Below, piece by piece: positions 25,167-33,694 of a stretch of 64,000 bases of DNA; positions within the stretch are counted from its first letter, which is position 1; each line of letters begins with the position of its first letter. This DNA comes from CALGTL01 sp963579135. Its GTDB lineage: Bacteria > Chloroflexota > Dehalococcoidia > Lucifugimonadales > Australimonadaceae. The notes beneath the pieces were generated by a model. The model was given only the letters and a program-made list of their open reading frames with translations, was not told the origin of the DNA and did no database searches. Location: positions 4,323 through 68,322 of the forward strand of contig CAUZFB010000008.1 of NCBI GenBank assembly GCA_963579135.1, read 5' to 3'. The position numbers were made by a program, and so were the translations under genes.

Positions 25167-25190
25167 GGTCGGAGAAGTATAGCACCGACC
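25167..25190 (-). promoter_or_regulatory. Extended -10 promoter of prfA inside a palindrome
   Basis: The minus strand carries TGC-TATACT (25184-25176), an extended -10 box. It is bracketed by GGTCGG (25167-25172) and CCGACC (25185-25190), a perfect inverted repeat with 12 bases between, which is the geometry of a repressor operator over a -10 element. No clear -35 box. Confidence 0.45.
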
Positions 25191-25317
25191 AGGCGTCGGC
25201 CGGAGGGCGCTGCGCTCCCACAAGAATGCTGTCAATCGTAGCTGAGACTACTGCCCTAGCCTCCAAACATCGTTGTAGACTTGTCGGGATTTTTGCTGCT
25301 GGAACGGTTGTTGCCAC

Positions 25318-26526
25318 ATGAATATAGGCCGCCTTTCGCTCCTGGGTCCCACTATCGTGATGTTAATCGCGCTGGTGGCAGCATGCTCGGGTGGAGGCAC
25401 GCCCACTCCCATCCCGCTTCCACCCACACCAACGCCAACGGCCACGTTCACGCCGACACCCACGCCGACACCCACGCCGACGCCCACGCCGCCTCCAACG
25501 CCGTCGCCAACGCCGTCGCCAACGCCGTCCCCCTCGCCAACGCCAACGCTGGTTCCGACGCCAACGCCAACGCCGACGCCCACTGCGACGCCCACGCCGA
25601 CACCCACGCCATCGATTAGCGACGGTATCGTGATCGGCGAAAAGGCGATGGTCAAGCTGACGGCGGGCGCAAAGCAGTGGTCTGGCGTCATGATTAACTC
25701 GTCAGGGCGGATAGTGACGACATCACTGAACTTGGGTACTGCCCCGCTGGTGTCGTACCGCACGTTCGACGGAGCCACGGGCCAGGCTTGGGTTATGGGC
25801 CGCGACGACAATCTTGACCTCGCAGTCCTTGAAGTTCTAAACCCTGGGCAGCAATTCGCGTCCATTGTGGTATCCACCGAAGACCCGCCGGGCCGCAGCG
25901 AAAATCTGGTGCTCATGCATTACCGTGCCAGCGGAGTGACCACGGAAAAATTCAACTCTGCCGTCGTAGGGTCCCGCCAAGACCAAATCACAGGGATTTC
26001 TTATCTCCAGCTCCAAGGGTTCTCGACAGGTACTGAAGATGGCGGAGCGCTCTTCGATGCGCGGGGACAACTCCGTGGTCTGCGGATGAACTCCGACAGG
26101 ATGATCAGCATAGGCATCGGTCGCATCGGTGAGGTGTGGGCGATGGACTCATTCGCTCTGGCAAGTTCGATGATCCCTCGCCTGCAAGCGGGAGTTTCGG
26201 TCATCAGCTCGCTAGCGGGGCAGTGCACCGACCTGGGCGCGCCACCGCCTATCCCGGCGATCTACAAGGGCGATGTCTCCGTCGGTGGAACACCGGCGGA
26301 GGTCGGTCTGCGGATGTACGCCAGAACAACCAAGACATCGACCGGGCAAGAACTCTGGTTCTCGCAGCCGATCTCGACCGTAGGCCGCTACTTCCTCACG
26401 ATCAGCATCTGCGACCCGACCTACGCCAACGGCGTCGTGGACTTCTGGCTGAACTCCTCTCCCTCCCTGGCGACCAGCATCTACTCGCCGAGCAGCACGC
26501 AGGTCAACAATCTGGTCTTCCCGTAA
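25318..26526 (+). CDS. Lipoprotein with Thr/Pro stalk and trypsin-like domain lacking the catalytic triad
   Basis: A 402-residue exported protein. The signal peptide ends in a lipobox (LVAACSG, lipid Cys23). Residues 28-98 are almost only Thr-Pro/Ser-Pro, a wall- or surface-spanning stalk. Residues 105-290 follow the HtrA/S1C trypsin pattern (GVMINSSGRIVTT, DDNLDLAVLEV, GGALFDARGQLRG). The His position reads Thr/Ser and the Ser of GNSGGP reads Asp (TEDGGALF), so only the Asp remains. It is likely a binding, not cutting, domain. The last 100 residues form a separate beta-rich domain with two cysteines. Convergent with hisS. Confidence 0.75.
   Translation: MNIGRLSLLGPTIVMLIALVAACSGGGTPTPIPLPPTPTPTATFTPTPTPTPTPTPTPPPTPSPTPSPTPSPSPTPTLVPTPTPTPTPTATPTPTPTPSISDGIVIGEKAMVKLTAGAKQWSGVMINSSGRIVTTSLNLGTAPLVSYRTFDGATGQAWVMGRDDNLDLAVLEVLNPGQQFASIVVSTEDPPGRSENLVLMHYRASGVTTEKFNSAVVGSRQDQITGISYLQLQGFSTGTEDGGALFDARGQLRGLRMNSDRMISIGIGRIGEVWAMDSFALASSMIPRLQAGVSVISSLAGQCTDLGAPPPIPAIYKGDVSVGGTPAEVGLRMYARTTKTSTGQELWFSQPISTVGRYFLTISICDPTYANGVVDFWLNSSPSLATSIYSPSSTQVNNLVFP
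25399..25611 (+). repeat. Thr-Pro/Ser-Pro low-complexity coding repeat
   Basis: Tandem ACGCC/CCAAC-type codons encode about 70 residues of TP and SP dipeptides in the lipoprotein. The near-identical units make length change by slippage, and short-read assembly errors, likely here. Confidence 0.9.
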
Positions 26527-26537
26527 CCAAGCACCCG

Positions 26538-27785
26538 CTAGTTTGAGAGCGATTCGAGGAGCCCCGACTGGGGCTCCTCTTTCTGTTCGGCGGTTTCCAT
26601 GTCGCGCACTGTGGCGACGCCATTCGCCAATTCCTTGGGGCCGAGGATGACAACGGTGCGGGCCCCCACCGAGGAGGCATAGCGCATCTGTGCCTTCATG
26701 CTACGCTCGGGCGCGAGAACGGCGGCCACGTCAGCAGCCCGCAATTCGGTGGCGATGCCAACGGCCTTGGCCTTCGCATCCGCACCGCTGTAGGCGATAA
26801 CGATGGGCGCTGGCGGCACGATGCCTGCGGTCGCGCCCTGCTTGCGCAGGTTAAGGATTAGCCGCTCGATGCCCGCCGCGAACCCGATGCCAGCCGTTGG
26901 CTTGCCGCCAAGCTGCTCGATCAGGCCGTCGTAACGGCCGCCGGCGCAGACCGCGCTTTGAGCGCCCGTGTGATCAGGGTGAACCTCGAAGACCGTGCGC
27001 GTGTAGTAGTCGAGCCCACGCACGAGTTTGTTGTCGAGCACATACGGCACCCGGAGCTCGTCGAGGTACGCCAGCAGTTCGTCCCAGTGGGCCTGCGCTT
27101 CATCGCCAAGGAAATCCGTACTCTTGGGCGCGTCATTCATGAACGACTCGCGTGCAAGCTCCTTGGAGTCCAGCAAGCGCAGCGGGCTGGTGTCGAACCG
27201 ACGGCGGTCGTCTTTCCCGAGGTGAGCGATATGGGGGTGAAAGTGGTCTTGCAGGGCCTCCAGGAACTGGGGCCGGTTCGCCGCGTCGCCGATGTTGTTC
27301 AATATCAGTTTCATGCCGCCGAGCCCAAGCCGGCGCATGGTGTCCATAGCGAGCTGGATGACCTCCAAGTCGATCGCGGCGTTGGTGTCCCCGATGGCCT
27401 CTACGCCGAACTGGTGGAACTGCCGGAATCGACCAGCCTGGGGGCGGTCGTACCGGAACATGGGGCAGAGGTAGAAGAGCCTTACGGGCTGCGCCTGGTT
27501 GTGCAAGCCCTGTTCGAGGTACGCACGGCAGACGGCTGCTGTGCCTTCTGGGCGCAGCGTGATGTTCGTGCCACCACGGTCGTCGAAGCTGTACATCTCT
27601 TTCTGGACGATGTCGGTTTCCTCGCCCACAGTGCGCAGGAAGAGGCCCGTCTCTTCGAAGATCGGCGTGTCGATGCGCCGGTAGCCATGGACGTGAGCCG
27701 CCTGGGTGACCGTGGCGGCAGTAAAACTCCACAGCGGTTGATCTTCGGGAAGGATGTCAGCGGTGCCCCGCGGCGCCTGATACAT
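26538..27785 (-). CDS. hisS: Histidyl-tRNA synthetase
   Basis: Class II synthetase of 415 residues. Motif 2 (FYLCPMFRYDRPQAGRFRQF, about 110-129), the histidine-binding segment VRGLDYYTRTVFE and motif 3 (GGRYDGLIEQLGG... GFAAGIERL) are present, with the anticodon-binding domain at the end. ATG 27785 with GGAG nine bases upstream is preferred over the GTG three codons earlier. Its last codons contain the terminator hairpin of the convergent lipoprotein gene. Confidence 0.95.
   Translation of the reverse strand: MYQAPRGTADILPEDQPLWSFTAATVTQAAHVHGYRRIDTPIFEETGLFLRTVGEETDIVQKEMYSFDDRGGTNITLRPEGTAAVCRAYLEQGLHNQAQPVRLFYLCPMFRYDRPQAGRFRQFHQFGVEAIGDTNAAIDLEVIQLAMDTMRRLGLGGMKLILNNIGDAANRPQFLEALQDHFHPHIAHLGKDDRRRFDTSPLRLLDSKELARESFMNDAPKSTDFLGDEAQAHWDELLAYLDELRVPYVLDNKLVRGLDYYTRTVFEVHPDHTGAQSAVCAGGRYDGLIEQLGGKPTAGIGFAAGIERLILNLRKQGATAGIVPPAPIVIAYSGADAKAKAVGIATELRAADVAAVLAPERSMKAQMRYASSVGARTVVILGPKELANGVATVRDMETAEQKEEPQSGLLESLSN
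26556..26588 (+). terminator. Terminator of the lipoprotein gene, embedded in the hisS 3' end
   Basis: GAGGAGCCCC (26556-26565) pairs perfectly with GGGGCTCCTC (26570-26579) around a four-base loop and is followed on the plus strand by TTTCTGTT. The same bases encode the final Glu-Glu-Pro...Leu-Leu of hisS on the minus strand. Confidence 0.75.
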
Positions 27786-27915
27786 ATGTGGCACGTCTCC
27801 AGTGGATTGGTCAGTGGGTTGGAGTCGCCATTATACGGTCGGGGCGCGCATGGCTCGATGGTAGCGGAAGCAGGAGGGCCCAGAGGGGAGAAGGGGCGAA
27901 GTGCAGGGAGTTATA

Positions 27916-30117
27916 ATGCCCAAAATGCAGGATTTACTCGAAAAGGTGCGCGAGTACCTGCCGCCGGACCGGGCGCAGATGGTGGAAGACGCCCTAGAGT
28001 ATGCACGAGAGCGCCACCAAGGACAGACGCGCCGCTCAGGCGAGCCCTACATCGAACACCCCGTCAGCGCCGCGACCTACTTAGCCGATCTACTGCTGGA
28101 CGGCACCACAATCGCAGCCGCGCTTCTCCACGATGTCGTCGAAGACTGCGACGTGACGATAGACGAGATTCGCGAACGTTTCGGCGACGAAGTCGCGCGC
28201 CTGGTGGACGGGGTCACGAAACTCACCAAGCTGGATCTGTTGCGCATGGATAAGGACGGCCAAATGCCCACTCCTGTGGGCAACGAACAGGCCGAGAGCC
28301 TTCGCAAGATGCTAGTGGCGATGGCCGAGGACATCCGCGTCGTTCTCATAAAACTGGCTGACCGCCTCCACAACATGCGTACGCTCGGTGCGCTGGCGCC
28401 GCACCGGCGCGTGGCGATCGCCCAGGAAACCTTGGACATCTACGCACCACTGGCCAATCGCTTGGGCATGGGTGAGGTGAAGTGGCAGTTGGAGGATCTG
28501 TCGTTCAGGTACCTTCAACCGAACCAATACCGGTCTATCTCCAAGCTGCTAACGACCAAGCGCCAAGAGCGTGAGGCCTATGTGCAGCAGGTAACTGAAG
28601 TCCTGAAGCGTGAGTTGGCGCGAGCCAACTTCAACGCAGAGGTCACGGGCCGCCCTAAACACATCTTTTCGATCTACAACAAGGCACAGTCGTACGCCAC
28701 CCAGGGCAAGCAGCTCGGCGACATCTACGACCTATTCGCGGTCCGGGTGCTGGTGCCCAGCGTGCAGGACTGCTACGGAGCACTGGGCGTGGTGCACTCT
28801 TTGTGGCGGCCGCTCCCCGGTCAGTTCGACGACTACATCGCGAACCCCAAGGAGAACGCCTACCAATCACTCCACACCACCGTGCGGTCTATCGGTGGAC
28901 TGCCGGTTGAAGTGCAGGTTCGGACGTACCAGATGCACCGCGTGTCCGAGTACGGCGTGGCATCACACTGGAGCTACAAAGAAGGCGGGGGCGCCGGCAA
29001 AGACGTCAAGTTCGAAGAGCGGATGACGTGGCTGCGCCAGCTTCTGGAGTGGCAGCGAGATGTCTCCGGCACGGAAGAGTTCCTGGAAAACGTTCGCACC
29101 GACATCTTTCACGACCAGGTGTTCGTGTACACACCCAAGAACGCGATCAAGGAGCTGCCCGCAGGGGCGACGCCGATCGATTTCGCGTATCGAATACACA
29201 CGGAGCTTGGTCACCGGTGCATCGGCGCGAAGGTCAACGGCAAGCTGGTAGGCCTGGACACCCAGTTGAAGAACGGCGACGCCGTGGAGGTGCTCACCAG
29301 CAGAATCGCGCGCGGGCCGAGTCTGGACTGGCTGAACCTCCACCTGGGGTACGTGAAGACTGCCACCGCTCGCCAATCGATCCGCTCGTGGTTCCGCCGC
29401 GAGGAGCGCGGAGAAAACATTCACCGAGGCTACGATCGACTGAAGCGTGAGCTCAAGCGCCTGAGCAACGCTACCGACGAAGCAGAGATCGCTAAGCTAT
29501 TCGGCTATGCATCTGAGGAAGACCTGTTCGCGGCGATAGGAAGCGGCATGGTCTCCATGACCCAGGTCGCAGGCCGGCTCACCGCCCAGGCCGACACGGG
29601 AACCGACTCCACCAGCATCGATAACGCTTCCCTCACTGGGCCAACCGCGGGCATAACCGTTCTCGGCGTCGGCGATCTACTCACGCGCATGGGTGAGTGC
29701 TGCCATCCGCTTCCTGGCGACGAGATCACGGGATACGTAACTCGGTCCCGAGGCGTCACCATCCACCGAACGGACTGCTCGAATCTGAAAAACCTTGATT
29801 CACCTCAAAGCACAGACGACAGGATGGTTCCGGTGTCGTGGGGCGAGAGCCGGAACCTGTACCCGGTACGCCTGAAGATTGAGGCATTCGACCGCATGGG
29901 GCTGCTGCACGACATCACGGGAGCGACATCCATAGAGCGAGTGAACATCATCGGCTCGCAAACCAATGTCCACGACGACCACACGGTAACAGTCCATGTA
30001 ACGTTGCAGGTGCACGGCCTTAAACAACTCAGTCGCCTTTTCTCGCGTATTGAAGGCGTTCGAGGCGTGCACTCGGTGAGCCGCACGATCCAGTCGGTCG
30101 CGCCTACTCCCAATTAG
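27916..30117 (+). CDS. rel: Bifunctional (p)ppGpp synthetase/hydrolase
   Basis: Stringent-response enzyme of about 733 residues. Order: HD hydrolase domain with HDVVED near residue 72, synthetase domain (YNKAQSYATQGKQLGDIYD, NAYQSLHTTV), TGS domain from about residue 396 (VFVYTPKNAIKELPAG), a helical/zinc-finger region with MGECCHPLPGD, and a C-terminal ACT domain from about 649. The intact HD site argues for both synthesis and breakdown of the alarmone. ATG 27916 follows AGGGAG with five-base spacing; GTG 27901 is an alternative. Confidence 0.96.
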   Translation: MPKMQDLLEKVREYLPPDRAQMVEDALEYARERHQGQTRRSGEPYIEHPVSAATYLADLLLDGTTIAAALLHDVVEDCDVTIDEIRERFGDEVARLVDGVTKLTKLDLLRMDKDGQMPTPVGNEQAESLRKMLVAMAEDIRVVLIKLADRLHNMRTLGALAPHRRVAIAQETLDIYAPLANRLGMGEVKWQLEDLSFRYLQPNQYRSISKLLTTKRQEREAYVQQVTEVLKRELARANFNAEVTGRPKHIFSIYNKAQSYATQGKQLGDIYDLFAVRVLVPSVQDCYGALGVVHSLWRPLPGQFDDYIANPKENAYQSLHTTVRSIGGLPVEVQVRTYQMHRVSEYGVASHWSYKEGGGAGKDVKFEERMTWLRQLLEWQRDVSGTEEFLENVRTDIFHDQVFVYTPKNAIKELPAGATPIDFAYRIHTELGHRCIGAKVNGKLVGLDTQLKNGDAVEVLTSRIARGPSLDWLNLHLGYVKTATARQSIRSWFRREERGENIHRGYDRLKRELKRLSNATDEAEIAKLFGYASEEDLFAAIGSGMVSMTQVAGRLTAQADTGTDSTSIDNASLTGPTAGITVLGVGDLLTRMGECCHPLPGDEITGYVTRSRGVTIHRTDCSNLKNLDSPQSTDDRMVPVSWGESRNLYPVRLKIEAFDRMGLLHDITGATSIERVNIIGSQTNVHDDHTVTVHVTLQVHGLKQLSRLFSRIEGVRGVHSVSRTIQSVAPTPN

Positions 30118-30228
30118 GCGTCGGCAACTAGCCAAGCGGCGCCATTCAAGGCATACTGTTTGGGTTGTAAACCAAAGAATCACCGTGTGGCATAGTCGCA
30201 CCGCCCGTAGAGTCGCAGGAGGAATCCT

Positions 30229-30483
30229 TTGCCAGCAGACAAGTCAGCCCGAACCCAGGAACGTCGTCGAGTCATCAACCGCCTGGTGCGCACGCGCAGC
30301 CGGACCGCCGTCAAGCGTGCGGTAGCAGCGATCGCCAATGAGCCGGCCGAGGCGGCGGGGACAGTGGTCAGCGCCATCAGCGCGTTGGATCGGGCCGCGA
30401 ACAAGGGCATCATCCACAAGAACAACGCGGCACGCCGAAAGTCCCGACTGGCGAAGCGCCTCAACGCGGCAAACGCCAAGTAA
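30229..30483 (+). CDS. rpsT: 30S ribosomal protein S20
   Basis: Primary 16S rRNA-binding protein, 84 residues, Arg/Lys/Ala-rich and helical (SARTQERRRVINRLVRTRSR, then NAARRKSRLAKRL). The start is TTG behind AGGAGG at six-base spacing. A weak TTG start is also used for rpsT in E. coli, where it allows autoregulation. A TTTGG/CCAAA hairpin lies in the leader near 30158-30176. Followed by a strong terminator. Confidence 0.93.
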   Translation: MPADKSARTQERRRVINRLVRTRSRTAVKRAVAAIANEPAEAAGTVVSAISALDRAANKGIIHKNNAARRKSRLAKRLNAANAK

Positions 30484-30499
30484 GCTTCCCTGACACGCG

Positions 30500-30533
30500 A
30501 AAAAGGCCGGCCGTTTGCCCGGCCTTTTTCTTT
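30500..30533 (+). terminator. Intrinsic terminator after rpsT
   Basis: AAAAAGGCCGG (30500-30510) and CCGGCCTTTTT (30519-30529) form an 11-bp stem around an eight-base loop, followed by CTTTG. Separates rpsT from lexA. Confidence 0.9.
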
Positions 30534-30584
30534 GCTCATTCGCCTGCCCACTACGGACACGCCGGAATCTGTGACAACTGGCCG

Positions 30585-30613
30585 TTGACCGGTTGCCCTG
30601 AGCGGACTAGGCT
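30585..30613 (+). promoter_or_regulatory. lexA promoter
   Basis: TTGACC (30585-30590), 17-base spacer, and TAGGCT (30608-30613) place the transcription start near 30620, which is where the LexA box begins. Confidence 0.4.
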
Positions 30614-30619
30614 CTCTCT

Positions 30620-30633
30620 AGAACATGTGTTCC
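30620..30633 (+). promoter_or_regulatory. LexA/DinR-type SOS box
   Basis: AGAACATGTGTTCC has the palindromic core GAACATGTGTTC and matches the Gram-positive DinR box (CGAACRNRYGTTYC) at all but the first base. It lies at the predicted start site and just before the CGGAGG ribosome binding site, so lexA is probably autoregulated. Confidence 0.8.
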
Positions 30634-30646
30634 CCGGAGGGTACCA

Positions 30647-31294
30647 ATGGCACTACTGAACGAACGGCAACAAGAGATCTTAGATTTCGTACGCGAGTAC
30701 CACCTCGACCGCAGCTATATGCCATCGGTCCGCGAGATCCAGGCCGCGTGCGACATCAGCTCCACGTCGGTGGTCGACTACAACCTCCGCATCCTCGAGC
30801 GCGAGGGCTTCATCCGGCGCTCGCCCGACATCTCACGTGGCCTGGAGCTCGTGGGGGTCAAAGAGAAGGAACCCCAGATAGAGGTCTTTCAGATCCCGGT
30901 CCTTGGCTCTATCGCTGCCGGTGAGCCGATTCCGGTACCTGAGTCCGAAGACTGGCACTCTGAGGGATCCGAGACCATCACGCTGCCGCCGGAACTCGCC
31001 ACCCGCAACCCCGACGAACTCTTCGCTCTACGTGTGAAGGGTTACTCGATGATCGACGCGCTAATAACCGACGGCGACATCGTGGTGCTAACGCCCACGT
31101 CACAGGCCCGCAATGGCGACATGATCGCCGCTTGGTTGCCGATGGAGGAGACGGCGACACTCAAGCGTTTCTTCCTCGAAGGCGACCAGGTGCGCCTGCA
31201 GCCAGAGAACAAGCAGATGGATCCGATCTTCGTGGCTGCTGACAGGGTCCAAGTACACGGACGCGTCGTTGGCGTCATCCGTCGGATGAACTAG
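30647..31294 (+). CDS. lexA: LexA repressor
   Basis: SOS master repressor of 215 residues. The N-terminal winged helix (residues 1-65) includes the recognition helix SSTSVVDYNLRIL. Self-cleavage site Ala91-Gly92, catalytic Ser134 in GYSMIDALI and Lys173 in ATLKRFF are all present. ATG behind CGGAGG. Confidence 0.95.
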   Translation: MALLNERQQEILDFVREYHLDRSYMPSVREIQAACDISSTSVVDYNLRILEREGFIRRSPDISRGLELVGVKEKEPQIEVFQIPVLGSIAAGEPIPVPESEDWHSEGSETITLPPELATRNPDELFALRVKGYSMIDALITDGDIVVLTPTSQARNGDMIAAWLPMEETATLKRFFLEGDQVRLQPENKQMDPIFVAADRVQVHGRVVGVIRRMN

Positions 31295-31327
31295 ACACGG
31301 CTCCGGTAGGGGCATCCCGACTGTACG

Positions 31328-31807
31328 GTGACGTATCATCAGGGAGTGTTCAACGTACGTCTTGCCCGACCCTCCGAAATTTCACTTATCGTCGACTTTC
31401 AACTCCACATGGCAGAAGAGAGCGAGGGTTTCGCTCTCAATCGAGAAACGCTTACGGCGGGCGTTACCGCAGTCTTCGACGGCAGTGCGCGCGCCGATTA
31501 CTGGATCGTCGAGCAGGACGGGACCACGGAGGGCATGGCGATGACGGTGCCTGAGTGGAGCGATTGGCGCAATGGGACGGTGCTCTGGCTCCACTCGGTC
31601 TACGTGGCGCCAGACGCGCGCCGCCACGGCGCCTTCCGGGCGATCTACGATCACCTGCTCAAAACCGTGGAGGCAACCGATGAGCTGAAAGGCTTGCGTC
31701 TTTACGTGGATAAGACCAACGAGCGCGCCCAGCAGGTCTACGAGGCCATGGGGATGACCCGCGACCACTACCACCTCTACGAATGGCTCAAGCCAAATCC
31801 AGGGTGA
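31328..31807 (+). CDS. GNAT-family N-acetyltransferase
   Basis: A 159-residue acetyl-CoA-dependent acetyltransferase. The beta4-alpha3 region WLHSVYVAPDARRHGAFRAI carries an altered version of the acetyl-CoA pyrophosphate-binding motif (usually RxxGxG/A), and YVDKTNERAQQVYEAMGM is the usual C-terminal half. Substrate unknown. Start GTG 31328 or 31346; neither has a strong ribosome binding site. Stands alone between lexA and the convergent Dx-like gene; a GCCGTCG/CGACGGC hairpin follows at 31828-31846. Confidence 0.85.
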   Translation: MTYHQGVFNVRLARPSEISLIVDFQLHMAEESEGFALNRETLTAGVTAVFDGSARADYWIVEQDGTTEGMAMTVPEWSDWRNGTVLWLHSVYVAPDARRHGAFRAIYDHLLKTVEATDELKGLRLYVDKTNERAQQVYEAMGMTRDHYHLYEWLKPNPG

Positions 31808-31978
31808 CCCCTCGACCCCTATCTTGGGCCGTCGCTTACCGACGGCAATCGTGGGTTGGGTTAGGGCACCGCTGATAGCTGGCAAGCGAGAGGAACATCC
31901 GAACCCTCGCCATCTAGAGCCTTAGCTACAGCCCAGCGGCAGCTTATCGTCCCGCGGTGACGTAGACCGCGACCGCGT

Positions 31979-32230
31979 CTAGTCGGAGGAGGGGAGGGCC
32001 TTGGCGGCGAGGAGAGCCATCGGTACTCCATCGCAGCAGATCACCCCGGTGCCTGCTTTCGTGCAGAGCAATGTCGCCTCACAGGCCGCGCATTTGTAGC
32101 GCTTGCCCAATCGATTGGCGCCGTCCGCTCCTGCGTTGGCGCAAGAGACATCGCCGGCCCCAGCTTTGGTAACCATGTACTGCGCTCCATGATCACTACA
32201 CTCGACGCGCTTCCCCATCACTGACGGCAC
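31979..32230 (-). CDS. Small protein with two tandem desulfoferrodoxin N-terminal (Dx)-like metal sites
   Basis: An 83-residue cysteine-rich protein. The second half (residues 42-75) has the Dx fold pattern: GKRYKC-AAC, TKAGTGVI, then CCDGVPM (Cys47, Cys50, Cys65, Cys66), expected to hold one iron or zinc in rubredoxin style. The first half repeats the layout (GKRVECSDHG...TKAGAGDVSC) but keeps only Cys11 and Cys30, so that copy has probably lost its metal. GTG start behind GAGGTG. Role may be redox or zinc storage. It could also be a free-standing zinc ribbon. Confidence 0.65.
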   Translation of the reverse strand: MPSVMGKRVECSDHGAQYMVTKAGAGDVSCANAGADGANRLGKRYKCAACEATLLCTKAGTGVICCDGVPMALLAAKALPSSD

Positions 32231-32387
32231 GATTCACCTCGCCCTTGCGGCCTTGCTAGCCAACTCGCCCATGATAGCAAAACCCTCGCCGATTCCGAAT
32301 TGTTGGCACTCGTTCTCAGGCGGTCAGGGTTGCGGCAGCTCAGATGCGCCCTTATCCTCGCGCCGACCAACCACCTGGAGCGTGCGC

Positions 32388-33578
32388 ATGGCCATCGCCT
32401 CGCAGATCAAACAGTACATGGCGGACAGCTCGTGGATCCGCCGCATGTTCGAACTCGGTATCGCCATGAAACGTGAGCGGGGCGAGGAGAACGTTTTCGA
32501 CCTCTCGCTGGGGAATCCGGTGATGGAACCACCCCCAGAGTTCATGGCGGAGATGCGGCGGCTACTGGACGGCCCCCCAGCCGGATCGCACCGCTACATG
32601 CCCAACGCCGGCTACGTCGAGACTAGGGCCGCGGTAGCGTCCGCGCTTGCGGAGGAGACGGGACTCGCGTACGGCCCAGAGCATGTGCTGATGACCGTGG
32701 GCGCGGGTGGCGGGATTAATGCCGTGCTACACGCCCTCTGCGAGCCGGACGACGAGGTGGTGATCTTCGCGCCATTCTTCGCTGAGTACCTGTTCTACAC
32801 AGCCAACCATGGCGCCAAATCCGTCACCGTCAACTGTGACGCCGAGTTCACGCCGAACCTCGATGAGTTGGAGGCGAAGATCACGTCGCGGACTAAAGTC
32901 GTGATGGTCAATTCTCCCAACAACCCGTCGGGGCGGGTGTACACCGAAGCATTCGTCCGCGATCTAGGGAGACTGCTGCAACGGAAGGGCCTCGAATTGG
33001 GAACGGAGATTTATCTGCTCAGTGATGAGCCATATCGGAAGATCATCTTCGACGATCAGCTTTATCCTTTCCCCCAGCTTGCGTACGACAAGACGATCAC
33101 CGTGACGTCGCACTCCAAGGATCTGGCATTACCCGGCGAGCGCATCGGCTACGTGGCGGTGCATCCAGGCTACGAAAGCGCCGGCGAGCTCATGGACGCG
33201 TTCGTATTCTGCAATCGCGTCCTGGGCTTCGTGAATGCGCCTGCGATGATGCAACACGTGGTCCGCGCGCTCCAGCACGTGACGGTGGATGTGAGCGACT
33301 ACCAACAGAAACGGGATTACGTATACGGAGTACTAACTGACGCGGGCTACCGGGTGTTCAAGCCAGAGGGCGCCTTCTACATGTTCCCCGAATCGCCGGT
33401 GAAGGATGAGATGCGACTGGTGGAGGCTCTACAGCGCCATGGTGTGCTCGTCGTACCAGGACGAGGTTTCGGGATGCCAGGCTATTTCCGCATCTCGTAC
33501 TGCGTAGACCAGCACGTCCTGGAGGGTGCGGCGCCGGGATTCCTAGCGGTAGCCAAGGAGCTTGGCGTGACGGGCTAA
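32388..33578 (+). CDS. Class I/II PLP-dependent aminotransferase
   Basis: Fold-type I aminotransferase, 396 residues. NSPNNPSGRVYT, LSDEPYRKI and the PLP lysine in SHSKDLALPGERIGY are present; the C-terminal arginine region reads GYFRISYC. Resembles aspartate/aromatic aminotransferases (PatA-like). Substrate not resolved. ATG 32388 follows GGAG by seven bases; the upstream open frame is not conserved-looking. Confidence 0.88.
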   Translation: MAIASQIKQYMADSSWIRRMFELGIAMKRERGEENVFDLSLGNPVMEPPPEFMAEMRRLLDGPPAGSHRYMPNAGYVETRAAVASALAEETGLAYGPEHVLMTVGAGGGINAVLHALCEPDDEVVIFAPFFAEYLFYTANHGAKSVTVNCDAEFTPNLDELEAKITSRTKVVMVNSPNNPSGRVYTEAFVRDLGRLLQRKGLELGTEIYLLSDEPYRKIIFDDQLYPFPQLAYDKTITVTSHSKDLALPGERIGYVAVHPGYESAGELMDAFVFCNRVLGFVNAPAMMQHVVRALQHVTVDVSDYQQKRDYVYGVLTDAGYRVFKPEGAFYMFPESPVKDEMRLVEALQRHGVLVVPGRGFGMPGYFRISYCVDQHVLEGAAPGFLAVAKELGVTG

Positions 33579-33694
33579 CCGGTGCGGTGCGAGGGACGAC
33601 CCGGTATCATGCGAGGAGCGCAACCGACCTATACCACGTAGTTCCTAGGTAACGTAGCCCATCAGCATTCGTAGGCAAGGGCCCGGGGGAAGTC

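Noticed and set aside
25399..25611. Short repeated units considered as a CRISPR or tandem-repeat locus
   Set aside because: They are in-frame Thr-Pro codons of a lipoprotein stalk; no spacers and no cas genes.
26538..27900. T-box riboswitch upstream of hisS
   Set aside because: The leader between rel and hisS is too short and no T-box sequence was seen.
26958..28253. 431-codon plus-strand frame opposite hisS running into rel
   Set aside because: Antisense to hisS and out of frame with rel; no domain.
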